6,393 nt of DNA from Nitrospina sp. (GTDB taxonomy: Bacteria > Nitrospinota > Nitrospinia > Nitrospinales > VA-1), in NCBI GenBank assembly GCA_018665625.1, contig JABJCF010000050.1, forward strand, positions 1 through 6,393. Reading direction: 5' to 3'. A model generated the notes under the pieces. That model had not been told where the DNA came from, ran no database searches, and saw nothing but the letters and a program-made list of their open reading frames with translations. The position numbers were made by a program, and so were the translations under genes. Shown piece after piece: positions 1-6,393 of the stretch. Each line of letters starts with the position of its first letter. Position 1 is the first letter of the stretch.

Positions 1-2444
1 CGTTTGCTCATTTCAAAGGGCCCATGTGTGGAAGACTGAATTACAAGTCTAAAAAATATACGGTCTTCCGTCCTTTGTTGAAAGCTCCAAACAATGTATC
101 CCAATTGTTGATTGGTGCGCATTTGTGTATAAAAATCACTCTCAATGACGGAAGCGATCAAAGAAACTTGCGCCTGAAGTGCCGGATCTTTATCACCCAC
201 TTGAATCGCATAGGCCAGGGAATTGTTATTATCTTCAACCTCACGAGAGAAGCGGAATCGTTTTCCATCAGGAATAGTTTCAACAATCTGCTCAAAACGT
301 TCTTCTTTAGGAAGGGGTTTACTTTGGAGTGAATCTAAAAGTATTTTTGTGCTCTCAATGGCTTTTTCATCACTGTAGTTGCCATGAATCATTCCCGTTA
401 TATACACTTTCTCGTAAAGTTTTTTAGCATAACTCTTAACATCGTCTAAAGACAAAGGCATCAATGCCTCAAGCTTTTGCTCTTCAGTGTATTGCTCGTC
501 CAACAGCATCAGCCAATTATAATATCCGCCGCGAGAATAGGCCTGACCCAGTTTTTGATTCTTTAGTCCTCGCACCATGGCTTCTTTAATATTGTTAAAC
601 TTTTGGGAATCAATTTTTATTTCCATTAAATTTCGAGTGACGAGTTTGAGTAAATCCGAAATTCTTTCCGAGTAGCCCCCAATTGTAAGCGCAACCCCCT
701 TTTTACCAATAGAGAGTGAATACGACAACCCAGCCATTTGAATAGGATATACAAGCTCATTCAACCCTTCACGAACAGCGGCCTCATACAGTTTCGCAAG
801 CTCCAGGTTTTTAGGACTACGGTAGGTGTGAGGAGTTTCAATTTGATAAGTTAAATACACTTTAGGTTGTTTGAACCGATGGTCGTACTTAAACCATACT
901 TTAGCCAATGAATCATCTCGTACAAGATGAGGGTCTTCATCAATCAGCTTTAAATTGTAAGGTATGAAATCATTTTTTGCAGGATAGGAGATTCCTACTA
1001 ATTTTTCCGGCTTTGCAAGTTTTTCAAACGCTTTGCCTTTTATTTTTCGCAAGGAATATTCCGCATCATAATAAGGAGCTTTCTTATCAAACTCTGCCGC
1101 GTTATGACTTAGAACAACCATAGCGTTCTCTGGCACAAGAGTTTTGAGAACAGCCTTGTAGGCTTCAGGCTCATAGTCCTTTAGCAAAAAGGGCAATTCT
1201 TCAATCTCACTCAATGAATAATCATGCATTAGAGCAACTTTACTTGCTATAAAACCCATCCCTTCATTCGGGTTCTTCCAGTCAAAGTTTGTTTGCGCCA
1301 TAGCCTGAGCTTGATCAAAAGTATATTTTTTTATTCCATGCTTTTTAACCATATCAATATATGAAAACACCATTTCCAAAATCCGTTCGTACTCAGCCAA
1401 TCCTTTTTTCGTCAACGAAATGCTAATACCAAATGAGTTAATGTTTGGATGACTGTTCCCTCCTCCTGCGCTCAACCCTAAAACCAGCCCCTCTTCTTTC
1501 AACTTAGAAAGAAGCGAGCCTTCACCTTCATAACCTAGTACTGAACCAACCACCGAAGCAGGCTTGCTTCCTTTATGGTCCAACAGGCGGATGGTGGGAA
1601 AATCAATTTCAAGCGATCGAACATCTTTGATGGTTTTTATTTTTAACAGGCGATATTCATTTTTCAGAGGTTTTCTAAATTCCCCGGGAATTTCAGGTAC
1701 CTTCACTGGGCGATTTTCAATATTAGAGAAATATTTTTTCGCTTTTGCAGCCAAGGTTTCCTGGGAAGCATTCGATATCAATGCCAACTTCATATTATTC
1801 GCGGCATAATATTTGGCATAAAAATCTAAAAGGTCCGGGCGATTATCACCGGCAAGGGTATTTTTATCACCCGTGCCAAACTGCCTCAGAGGGTGACCCG
1901 GCTCAGAAATCAGGTTGGCAACAAAATTACCTCTCCACCCATCGTTGAGCTTGTTTTTTTCATGCTCGTTATTTACCGCCTTGACTTCTCTTTTGGCATA
2001 GGTTTTATCAAACAAGGGGGCCTTGAAGAAATCACTGAACCGATCCAGGGATTCATCGAATCCTTCATGGGACACTTGAAAGAAATAATTCGTTATGTTG
2101 CCACTTGTATAGGCATTACTCCCACCGGAATGTTCATCAAGGTACTTTTTATAGGAGCCCACTTCAGGATATTTTTTAGTCCCAAGAAACAACATATGTT
2201 CGAGATAATGAGCCAACCCCTGTTTTTCTTTGGGGTCATGCAAATGCCCTACCCCTACCGCCAATGCCGCTGCACTACGGTGCACATCAGGATCTGAAAT
2301 CAAAAGCACATCCAAACCATTATCCAGAGTCAGGGTTTTTATTACCCGCTTATCTCCCTTTACCGCTTCTGCAGCGGAAGCTAATAAGATCAAAGAAAAT
2401 ATTAAAACCAAACCTACTTTATATATGTTCATTTTCTGGGTCAC
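1..2444 (-). CDS. M16 family metalloprotease (insulysin/pitrilysin-like), secreted; C-terminus off the left edge
   Basis: A zinc endopeptidase of the M16A (insulin-degrading enzyme/protease III) type, expected to degrade peptides in the periplasm. One open minus-strand frame gives 814 complete codons without a stop before the edge. Numbered from the GTG at 2444, residues 1-27 look like a signal peptide (hydrophobic core, then ASAAEA before Val28). The inverted zinc motif HYLEH supplies H79, E82 and H83. E160 in NNEHEKN lies 77 residues after H83, the same spacing as H112 and E189 in human IDE. RTNQQLGY (R776, Y783) matches the IDE substrate-binding R824 and Y831, so the inactive C-terminal half is also largely present. 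Relatives are about 960-1020 residues, so roughly 150 are missing only because the window ends. GTG 2444 is preferred because GGAGGT at 2454-2449 sits 4 nt upstream; ATG 2432, four codons later, would leave a 16-nt spacer. Family assignment is very secure; physiological substrate unknown. Confidence 0.95.
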   Translation of the reverse strand, partial: MTQKMNIYKVGLVLIFSLILLASAAEAVKGDKRVIKTLTLDNGLDVLLISDPDVHRSAAALAVGVGHLHDPKEKQGLAHYLEHMLFLGTKKYPEVGSYKKYLDEHSGGSNAYTSGNITNYFFQVSHEGFDESLDRFSDFFKAPLFDKTYAKREVKAVNNEHEKNKLNDGWRGNFVANLISEPGHPLRQFGTGDKNTLAGDNRPDLLDFYAKYYAANNMKLALISNASQETLAAKAKKYFSNIENRPVKVPEIPGEFRKPLKNEYRLLKIKTIKDVRSLEIDFPTIRLLDHKGSKPASVVGSVLGYEGEGSLLSKLKEEGLVLGLSAGGGNSHPNINSFGISISLTKKGLAEYERILEMVFSYIDMVKKHGIKKYTFDQAQAMAQTNFDWKNPNEGMGFIASKVALMHDYSLSEIEELPFLLKDYEPEAYKAVLKTLVPENAMVVLSHNAAEFDKKAPYYDAEYSLRKIKGKAFEKLAKPEKLVGISYPAKNDFIPYNLKLIDEDPHLVRDDSLAKVWFKYDHRFKQPKVYLTYQIETPHTYRSPKNLELAKLYEAAVREGLNELVYPIQMAGLSYSLSIGKKGVALTIGGYSERISDLLKLVTRNLMEIKIDSQKFNNIKEAMVRGLKNQKLGQAYSRGGYYNWLMLLDEQYTEEQKLEALMPLSLDDVKSYAKKLYEKVYITGMIHGNYSDEKAIESTKILLDSLQSKPLPKEERFEQIVETIPDGKRFRFSREVEDNNNSLAYAIQVGDKDPALQAQVSLIASVIESDFYTQMRTNQQLGYIVWSFQQRTEDRIFFRLVIQSSTHGPFEMSK

Positions 2445-2448
2445 ACCC

Positions 2449-2454
2449 ACCTCC
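2449..2454 (-). promoter_or_regulatory. Shine-Dalgarno of the M16 protease gene
   Basis: On the minus strand this reads GGAGGT, a near-perfect match to the 16S rRNA anti-Shine-Dalgarno. It is 4 nt from GTG 2444 and 16 nt from the in-frame ATG at 2432. This spacing decides for the GTG start and is the strongest ribosome binding site in the window. Confidence 0.65.
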
Positions 2455-2507
2455 AGTATCTGTAAATAATAGTTTTTACAAGAGCAATTCATTTAATCCA
2501 CTTTCTA

Positions 2508-2513
2508 ATTATA
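2508..2513 (-). promoter_or_regulatory. Possible -10 box for the M16 protease gene
   Basis: The minus strand reads TATAAT, a perfect sigma70-type -10 hexamer, about 64 nt upstream of the GTG start. No good -35 is seen at 16-18 nt: the 17-nt position holds CCCTTC, followed by a run of eight T. In such an AT-rich spacer a chance match is quite possible. If real, the protease would be transcribed separately from the transporter gene upstream of it on the same strand. Confidence 0.3.
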
Positions 2514-2559
2514 TAGGGGCTTAAAAAAAAGAAGGGTTAAAATTTTTTAATATTTCTGT

Positions 2560-3453
2560 CTATCTTCCAATAAGAAAAATCCCGAAGATAATCAATCCAC
2601 CAGCAAGTAAGCGCTGATTACCAAATGGCTCGCCCAGTTTCCAACACCCCCAAAAAACAACCATTAAAACACTTACCTGCCTAAGCGAGACGACCGCACT
2701 CACCAATTCGAATTGAAGTACGACGCAAATCAACCCATAAGATCCAAGAGTGGCAAGAGCGGCCATTAAACCCTTTAACCATTCATTCCTCCACAGTTCA
2801 AGGATTTCATCTTTTGCGTGATTGGAGAACAAATAAAAATTACAAAGTATAAATCCTATAGTAGCTTCCATAAAAAAGAAGGCCAATCCATTTATAAAAG
2901 GCTGGTCTGGCAATTGCTGTATAAATATATCCATCCCCCTTTTATCTATCAGGCTATAACTGACCACCGTAATTAAGGTATAAAATGCCCAGCGTAGATC
3001 ATTATGCTGAATGGCATGCCAAAGGTTTCTGAATCCTTTAATGAGATGCCCATCGAAATGCAAAATGTAGATTGCAGATATAATAATTAAAATAGCCAAA
3101 AGCGTTATTGGAGTCAGTTTTTCGCCTAGCAACAACCAGGCAAAAACGGGCACAAACACGGGAGCCGATCTGGCGATTGGGTAAACATATGAAATGTCTT
3201 GAGTTTTATAAGCGCGTGACAGGCATAAAATATAGACTCCATGAACGATTCCTGAGAGGATTCCCCAAAAGAGCAATTCACGGTTCCAGATAGAAAATCC
3301 GATCCAGTTCAGGGCAACGATTGCCATGAGTATGATCCAAATTCCTTTCAGCCCGGAAAAGAACTGGGAATTTTTGCTGGTCTGGGTCAATATGTTCCAG
3401 AACGAGTGCAGGATGCTGGATATGAGGATCAGGCTAATGTTCTCTATTGCCAC
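2560..3453 (-). CDS. EamA/DMT superfamily transporter, ten predicted membrane helices
   Basis: An inner-membrane permease of the drug/metabolite transporter superfamily; substrate unknown (members export amino acids, metabolites or drugs). From GTG 3453 the protein has 297 residues, typical for the family, with about ten hydrophobic segments in two EamA-like halves. The first half ends with the characteristic stretch around residues 81-115 (AYK..DISYVYPIARS, then a helix and GEKLTP). The second half has the equivalent arrangement at about 245-296 (VSLRQVSVLM, then KLGEP, then a last helix). The frame is open back to an ATG at 3540, but that adds 29 polar residues not typical of the family and would overlap the divergent VOC gene by 63 bp, so GTG 3453 is preferred. 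No clear Shine-Dalgarno precedes either start. The M16 gene follows on the same strand after 115 bp. Family is confident; start is moderate. Confidence 0.88.
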   Translation of the reverse strand: MAIENISLILISSILHSFWNILTQTSKNSQFFSGLKGIWIILMAIVALNWIGFSIWNRELLFWGILSGIVHGVYILCLSRAYKTQDISYVYPIARSAPVFVPVFAWLLLGEKLTPITLLAILIIISAIYILHFDGHLIKGFRNLWHAIQHNDLRWAFYTLITVVSYSLIDKRGMDIFIQQLPDQPFINGLAFFFMEATIGFILCNFYLFSNHAKDEILELWRNEWLKGLMAALATLGSYGLICVVLQFELVSAVVSLRQVSVLMVVFWGCWKLGEPFGNQRLLAGGLIIFGIFLIGR

Positions 3454-3477
3454 TAAGTAACCAAAATAAATGTTTTT

Positions 3478-3822
3478 ATGAAAATCGCTTTTGTATCCTA
3501 CCCTGTAACCGACCTCAATCGTGCTGTGAGATTCTACCAAAAGGTTTTAGAAATTGAACCTTTGTTTCATAGGGAGGACTGGGCAGAATTCAAACTTGAT
3601 GGTCAGCGGTTAGCATTGCAAAAGGTAGAATCGTCCCCATCGGAAACTACTGGGGCTACCCTATTCTTTATAGCAAACCCCTTGGAAGACGGTGTTGAAC
3701 GCTTGCAAAAATTGGGCGCCACAATATTTGGCCCCCCTGAGGTCCACTCCTATGGAAAATTAGCTCGATTTAAAGACCCGGATGGTAATATTTTTGGTCT
3801 CTATGAGCCCCCGATTAAATAA
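3478..3822 (+). CDS. VOC family protein (glyoxalase/bleomycin-resistance/dioxygenase fold), single domain
   Basis: A small cytosolic protein of 114 residues, the usual length of a single VOC domain with two beta-alpha-beta-beta-beta units. The first unit opens with SYPVTDLNRAVRFYQKVL (residues 7-24), the typical 'PV-D-----FY---L' signature. The second runs from about residue 59 and ends with FKDPDGNIFGLYEP (98-111), the classic DPDGN turn. By analogy with glyoxalase I, the metal-ligand positions hold Phe5, Gln48, Ala60 or Thr61, and Glu110, so at most one or two ligands remain. Canonical metal-dependent glyoxalase activity therefore looks unlikely; the protein may bind a ligand or be an unusual enzyme. 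It is transcribed divergently from the transporter gene with 24 bp between starts, which hints at but does not prove linked function. No Shine-Dalgarno is visible before the ATG. Fold is confident, reaction unknown. Confidence 0.9.
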   Translation: MKIAFVSYPVTDLNRAVRFYQKVLEIEPLFHREDWAEFKLDGQRLALQKVESSPSETTGATLFFIANPLEDGVERLQKLGATIFGPPEVHSYGKLARFKDPDGNIFGLYEPPIK

Positions 3823-3880
3823 TTATACTGGCTATGAATGTTTCAGATAGACCCACGTTATCAAATTTAACCTATAACGG

Positions 3881-3910
3881 TTGCTCCCATTACTTTAGTT
3901 GAGGTACAAT
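3881..3910 (+). promoter_or_regulatory. Possible promoter of the moaCDE operon
   Basis: TACAAT at 3905-3910 is one mismatch from the -10 consensus, with a weak -35 (TTGCTC, 3881-3886) 18 nt upstream. Transcription from it would begin at about 3916-3918, immediately before the moaC ATG at 3919, giving a leaderless or nearly leaderless message. A second candidate -10, TATAAC at 3873-3878, would give a leader of about 35 nt but lacks a good -35. The gap between the VOC gene and moaC is only 96 bp, so readthrough from the VOC gene is also possible. I see no hairpin or Moco-riboswitch-like structure in it. Confidence 0.3.
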
Positions 3911-3918
3911 CAATTTAT

Positions 3919-4428
3919 ATGAATAATCCATTGACTCATTTTAATGAAGAAGGCCGTGCCCGCATGGTCGATGTTTCCGATAAGGGCATCAGCTCCCGAA
4001 AAGCAGTAGCAACAGGAATAATTTATATGCAGCCTGAAACCCTTCGCCTCATCAATGAAGGGCAAATTAAAAAAGGCGATGTTCTGGCAGTGGCTCAGGT
4101 TGCAGGTATCATGGGAGCGAAAAAATCCCATGAAATCATCCCAATGTGTCACCCCCTTTTATTAACGGGGATTGATATCAGTTTTGAGAAACATCAGGCC
4201 CCCGACCCAGAATCTGGTCTCTGCTCTATCACTATCACTGGAACGGTGAAGGTTACCGGACAGACGGGTGTAGAAATGGAAGCGTTGACAGCCGTATCCA
4301 CAGCTGCATTGACTATATATGATATGTGTAAAGCAGTGGATAGAGGTATGTACTTCGATAAAATTGGATTGATTCATAAATCGGGTGGGAAATCCGGCAC
4401 CTATGAGAAGGAAGTTGTCGGCCAATGA
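3919..4428 (+). CDS. moaC: Cyclic pyranopterin monophosphate synthase MoaC
   Basis: Second step of molybdenum cofactor synthesis in the cytosol: converts the MoaA product 3',8-cyclo-7,8-dihydro-GTP into cyclic pyranopterin monophosphate. The 169-residue protein aligns end to end with E. coli MoaC (161 residues). The N-terminus ([17 protein letters not shown], residues 4-20) matches the family start, supporting ATG 3919. Conserved elements are KKGDV (51-55), PMCHPL (75-80, His78), [10 protein letters not shown] (116-125, Glu119 and Glu121), IYDMCKA (133-139, Asp135 and Lys138) and HKSGGKSG (153-160, Lys154). These correspond to the E. coli active-site residues around K51, H77, E112/E114, D128 and K131. 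Its TGA overlaps the moaD ATG (ATGA), so the two are translationally coupled. No good Shine-Dalgarno precedes it: GAGG at 3901-3904 is 14 nt away. The enzyme appears complete and active. Confidence 0.97.
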   Translation: MNNPLTHFNEEGRARMVDVSDKGISSRKAVATGIIYMQPETLRLINEGQIKKGDVLAVAQVAGIMGAKKSHEIIPMCHPLLLTGIDISFEKHQAPDPESGLCSITITGTVKVTGQTGVEMEALTAVSTAALTIYDMCKAVDRGMYFDKIGLIHKSGGKSGTYEKEVVGQ

Positions 4429-4676
4429 TCACTGTAAAATATTTCGCGAGTCTCAAAACTATTGCAGAAATGGAGGAGGACCGTATTGAAGTTGAAAATT
4501 CCATCTCCATGGATCAATTGAGTGATATTATTTCAAAAACATCCCCGAAAATGGGAGAGTTTATCCGGGATAAAAAAGTAATGATCTCGGTCAATCAGGA
4601 AATGGCTGATTCGGATACCATCATCCACGATGGCGATGAAGTGGCATTTCTTCCTCCATTTTCAGGCGGGTCTTAA
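4425..4676 (+). CDS. moaD: Molybdopterin synthase small (sulfur carrier) subunit MoaD, with an extra C-terminal serine
   Basis: A ubiquitin-fold sulfur carrier. In the family the C-terminal Gly-Gly is adenylated by MoeB and converted to a thiocarboxylate, which donates sulfur to cPMP inside MoaE. The 83-residue length and ends are typical: [14 protein letters not shown] at the N-terminus, and [21 protein letters not shown] (62-82) holding the '[13 protein letters not shown]' tail. Unusually, the frame continues one codon (TCT, Ser83) past Gly81-Gly82 before TAA, so the encoded tail is GGS. Since chemistry occurs at the terminal Gly carboxylate, the serine would have to be removed, or the carrier may be inactive as encoded. 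The gene starts in the ATGA overlap with moaC and has a poor, distant Shine-Dalgarno (AAGGAA at 4408-4413), consistent with coupling. Position between moaC and moaE makes the MoaD role far more likely than ThiS or another carrier. Confidence 0.95.
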   Translation: MITVKYFASLKTIAEMEEDRIEVENSISMDQLSDIISKTSPKMGEFIRDKKVMISVNQEMADSDTIIHDGDEVAFLPPFSGGS

Positions 4677-4692
4677 AACTTAAAGGGTTGTT

Positions 4693-5130
4693 ATGAGCAC
4701 GGCTACTGATTCCAAAATTCGAATCCAATTAGAAGATTTCTCTGTTACGGATGAAATCGAGGTCATGAAAAAAGTCTCGCGCAATATTGGCGGAATCACC
4801 ACCTTTCTTGGAACAGGTAGAGAGATGTCAAAAGGAGAAAGCATAAGCCAACTCAATTTTGAACACTACCCCAAGATGGCAGAAAAAAAGCTTGAAGAAA
4901 TTCGCCAACAAGCCATCAAGGATTACGGCATCATCGATATGAGCATCATTCATAGAATCGGGCCGATTGAAATTGGAGAAAATATTGTTTTAATCGTTGC
5001 CGTAGGTGAACATAGAAAAGAAACATTTGTAGCCTGCGAATGGGCCATCGCTGAACTTAAACGAGTGACTCCCATTTGGAAAAGGGAAACCACCTCTAAA
5101 GGCGAGGTCTGGGTCCAAGACACTCCCTGA
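4693..5130 (+). CDS. moaE: Molybdopterin synthase catalytic (large) subunit MoaE
   Basis: Catalytic subunit of the MoaD2-MoaE2 molybdopterin synthase, which installs the two dithiolene sulfurs on cPMP. The 145-residue protein is of normal length (E. coli about 150). Visible motifs are GGITTFLGTGRE (33-44, with Arg43 in the family's 'F-G-vR' position), FEHYPKMAEKKL (56-67), HRIGPIEIGE (87-96), EHRKETFVAC (106-115) and ELKRVTPIWKRE (121-132). Lys123 and Lys130 have the same spacing as the E. coli active-site K119 and K126, and Glu132 matches E128, so the enzyme looks functional. The start is supported by AAAGGG at 4682-4687, 5 nt before the ATG. It lies 16 bp after moaD, evidently in the same operon, and is its direct partner protein. 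Confidence 0.96.
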   Translation: MSTATDSKIRIQLEDFSVTDEIEVMKKVSRNIGGITTFLGTGREMSKGESISQLNFEHYPKMAEKKLEEIRQQAIKDYGIIDMSIIHRIGPIEIGENIVLIVAVGEHRKETFVACEWAIAELKRVTPIWKRETTSKGEVWVQDTP

Positions 5131-5219
5131 GCCGCCTCTTTCCACGCCTACATTCTTACACCTCAAGGGGATTGAAATCCAATAGCAAAACAAAAATCTT
5201 CAATAGGCAGTATCTCTAT

Positions 5220-6393
5220 ATGGCGAACACCCCTCTGATCCTGACTTCAAGCAATCGCCTGGCGCGCTGGCTCATGCTCGAACACGATGATCGGCAAAAG
5301 CAGAAAAAAGTCTGGCAGACCCCAAAAATCCTTCCCCTTAACGCATGGCTGAAACAAGTATGGCTTGATACCTGGCCCGAAAAATATCTTCTCAGTAAAA
5401 TTCAATCTGAAGCGCTCTGGGAAAAGATTATCAGCAATGATTCCAACACAAATAAAACAGGTCTTTTACACAAAAAAGCGGCAGCAAGGGAATCCTATCA
5501 AGCCTATAAGTTCATTCATGAATATCAACTTCCTATTCTCAAGCAGGATTATCAGGAAACTTTAGAAACGGTTTCCTTTTTTCAATGGATGAACCGCTAC
5601 GAAAAGAAACTGCAGCAGTGGAATGCACTGGACCCGGCACAGCTAATGGATTTTGTAAGCCAATCCATTGCGTCTAAAAACATTACCCTGCCTGACTCCA
5701 TTCAATTTAAAGGGTTTCATAATAAAACCCCACAACTGCAAATATTATTAAACTCGATACAACAGCAGGAAACGAATCTGGAATTCCTCGACTCATCGGA
5801 GGATTCCTCGAAAACAGAAAGTTCTTCAATACAGAAATATGACGACAAAAATCTGGAGGCACAGGCTTGCGCTCGGTGGATTAGAAAAAACTATACGCAA
5901 GGAAAACGCTTTGGGATAATTGTTCCCGAACTCGAAAAATATCGTTCACTACTTAATCGAGAACTCGCCACTGAGCTGTGTCCGGCTTCTATTCTTCCAG
6001 AGTGCAAAATGGGCCTACCCTTTAATATTTCGCAGGGCTCTCCTTTAAGTCAAGCCACACCCGTCAGCCTGATACTCCAGATTTTACAATCCAAGACCTG
6101 CAAAATTTCTGCAGGCATATTTTATTCCATCATCCGCAGCTCCGTGTTCCAATCCGATCAAAGCGTGGCTCTGGAACTTGAGGCTAAACTAAGAAAGGAA
6201 CGATTAATAGATATTGATTTAAAAAATATCCGCTACAGATTGAACAAAGAGAATCCGCTTTATAAGACGATCAACACTTGGAGTGAGTGGGTTCAGGACA
6301 ACAAACCCGACCTGCCTAGCGAGTGGTCAAAAAAGATATCCAAAACGTTACAGGAAATAAACTGGCCCACCACTGAAGAAAAAATTACTGAAA
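5220..6393 (+). CDS. Probable DNA repair protein, AddB/TIGR03623-like (PD-(D/E)XK nuclease superfamily), N-terminal part only
   Basis: The N-terminal 391 codons of a large protein that runs off the right edge. It resembles the 'probable DNA repair protein' family TIGR03623, AddB-like proteins of roughly 800-900 residues that pair a helicase-like N-terminal region with a C-terminal nuclease domain. Recognisable stretches are LILTSSNRLARWL (6-18) near the start, WQTPKILPLNAWL (32-44), LLSKIQSEALWE (57-68), EAQACARWIRK followed by RFGIIVPELEKYR (230-242), and LPFNISQGSPL (266-276). Where a functional UvrD/AddB helicase has a Walker A loop, this sequence has TSSNRLARWL with no GxxGxGKT/S, so ATP hydrolysis by this segment is unlikely. 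The nuclease domain, if present, is outside the window. ATG 5220 fits the family N-terminus, but its Shine-Dalgarno is weak. The gene follows moaE after 89 bp on the same strand. The assignment rests on motif memory, not a search. Confidence 0.75.
   Translation, partial: MANTPLILTSSNRLARWLMLEHDDRQKQKKVWQTPKILPLNAWLKQVWLDTWPEKYLLSKIQSEALWEKIISNDSNTNKTGLLHKKAAARESYQAYKFIHEYQLPILKQDYQETLETVSFFQWMNRYEKKLQQWNALDPAQLMDFVSQSIASKNITLPDSIQFKGFHNKTPQLQILLNSIQQQETNLEFLDSSEDSSKTESSSIQKYDDKNLEAQACARWIRKNYTQGKRFGIIVPELEKYRSLLNRELATELCPASILPECKMGLPFNISQGSPLSQATPVSLILQILQSKTCKISAGIFYSIIRSSVFQSDQSVALELEAKLRKERLIDIDLKNIRYRLNKENPLYKTINTWSEWVQDNKPDLPSEWSKKISKTLQEINWPTTEEKITE

Noticed and set aside
24..2297. Several plus-strand open frames (24-332, 1564-1809, 1893-2297 and others)
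   Set aside because: They lie opposite one continuous minus-strand M16 protease with conserved catalytic and C-terminal motifs; their translations resemble nothing and lack start signals.
2461..2480. Inverted repeat TGTAAA / TTTACA upstream of the M16 gene
   Set aside because: Six-base AT-rich arms with an 8-nt spacer in an AT-rich spacer are likely by chance; too weak to call an operator or terminator.
2521..2556. Possible rho-independent terminator after the transporter gene (AT-only palindrome, then a run of eight T on the minus strand)
   Set aside because: The potential stem is only A-T pairs and is separated from the T run by CCCTTC; no stable GC-containing hairpin is seen.
3454..3540. 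N-terminal extension of the transporter back to ATG 3540
   Set aside because: It adds 29 polar residues not typical of EamA proteins and would overlap the divergent VOC gene by 63 bp; GTG 3453 gives a standard 297-residue protein.
3867..3886. Short inverted repeat AACC / GGTT upstream of moaC
   Set aside because: Four-base arms only; no evidence for a ModE-type operator or a Moco riboswitch in this 96-bp gap.
3910..5193. Minus-strand open frames at 3910-4152, 4162-4425, 4313-4510 and 4990-5193
   Set aside because: They are antisense to moaC, moaD and moaE, which are unambiguous, and their translations show no recognisable domain.
5365..5565. Plus-strand 66-codon open frame in another frame
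   Set aside because: It lies inside the long repair-protein frame, whose family-typical motifs run through the same bases.
5779..5817. Direct repeat ATTCCTCGA within the repair gene
   Set aside because: A nine-base repeat inside coding sequence in a Ser/Asp/Glu-rich linker; no sign of a mobile element or array.

Overview
This is an ordinary-looking stretch of bacterial chromosome, moderately AT-rich by eye, from a Gram-negative-type organism. The evidence for that is a secreted (probably periplasmic) pitrilysin/insulysin-type M16 protease, a complete moaC-moaD-moaE cluster for molybdenum cofactor, and the N-terminal part of a 'probable DNA repair protein' of the TIGR03623 kind, a family known mainly from proteobacteria. 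The sequence does not fix the phylum. A proteobacterium or a related marine lineage such as Nitrospinota is a guess, not a result.

Layout. (1) Bases 1-2444, minus strand: one uninterrupted frame encoding a large M16 metalloprotease, with its C-terminus running off the left edge. (2) 2445-2559: short AT-rich spacer with a Shine-Dalgarno and a possible -10 box for the protease. (3) 2560-3453, minus strand: a ten-helix EamA/DMT-type transporter. (4) 3478-3822, plus strand: a small VOC (glyoxalase/bleomycin-resistance fold) protein, divergent from the transporter with only 24 bp between starts. (5) 3919-5130, plus strand: moaC, moaD and moaE, with moaC and moaD overlapping by ATGA and moaD and moaE 16 bp apart. 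(6) 5220 to the right edge, plus strand: the N-terminal 391 codons of the AddB/TIGR03623-like repair protein.

How the genes work together. Only the moa genes form a clear functional unit. MoaC makes cyclic pyranopterin monophosphate (cPMP) from the MoaA product. MoaE and thiocarboxylated MoaD then form molybdopterin synthase, which puts the dithiolene sulfurs into cPMP. moaA, the MoaD-activating enzyme (MoeB) and the insertion genes are not in the window. The protease, transporter, VOC protein and repair protein have no evident functional link to the moa genes.

The most notable detail is that the predicted MoaD ends in Gly-Gly-Ser instead of the free Gly-Gly tail that MoaD chemistry needs. 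I see no tRNA, rRNA, CRISPR array, insertion sequence or prophage signal, and no convincing undescribed system.
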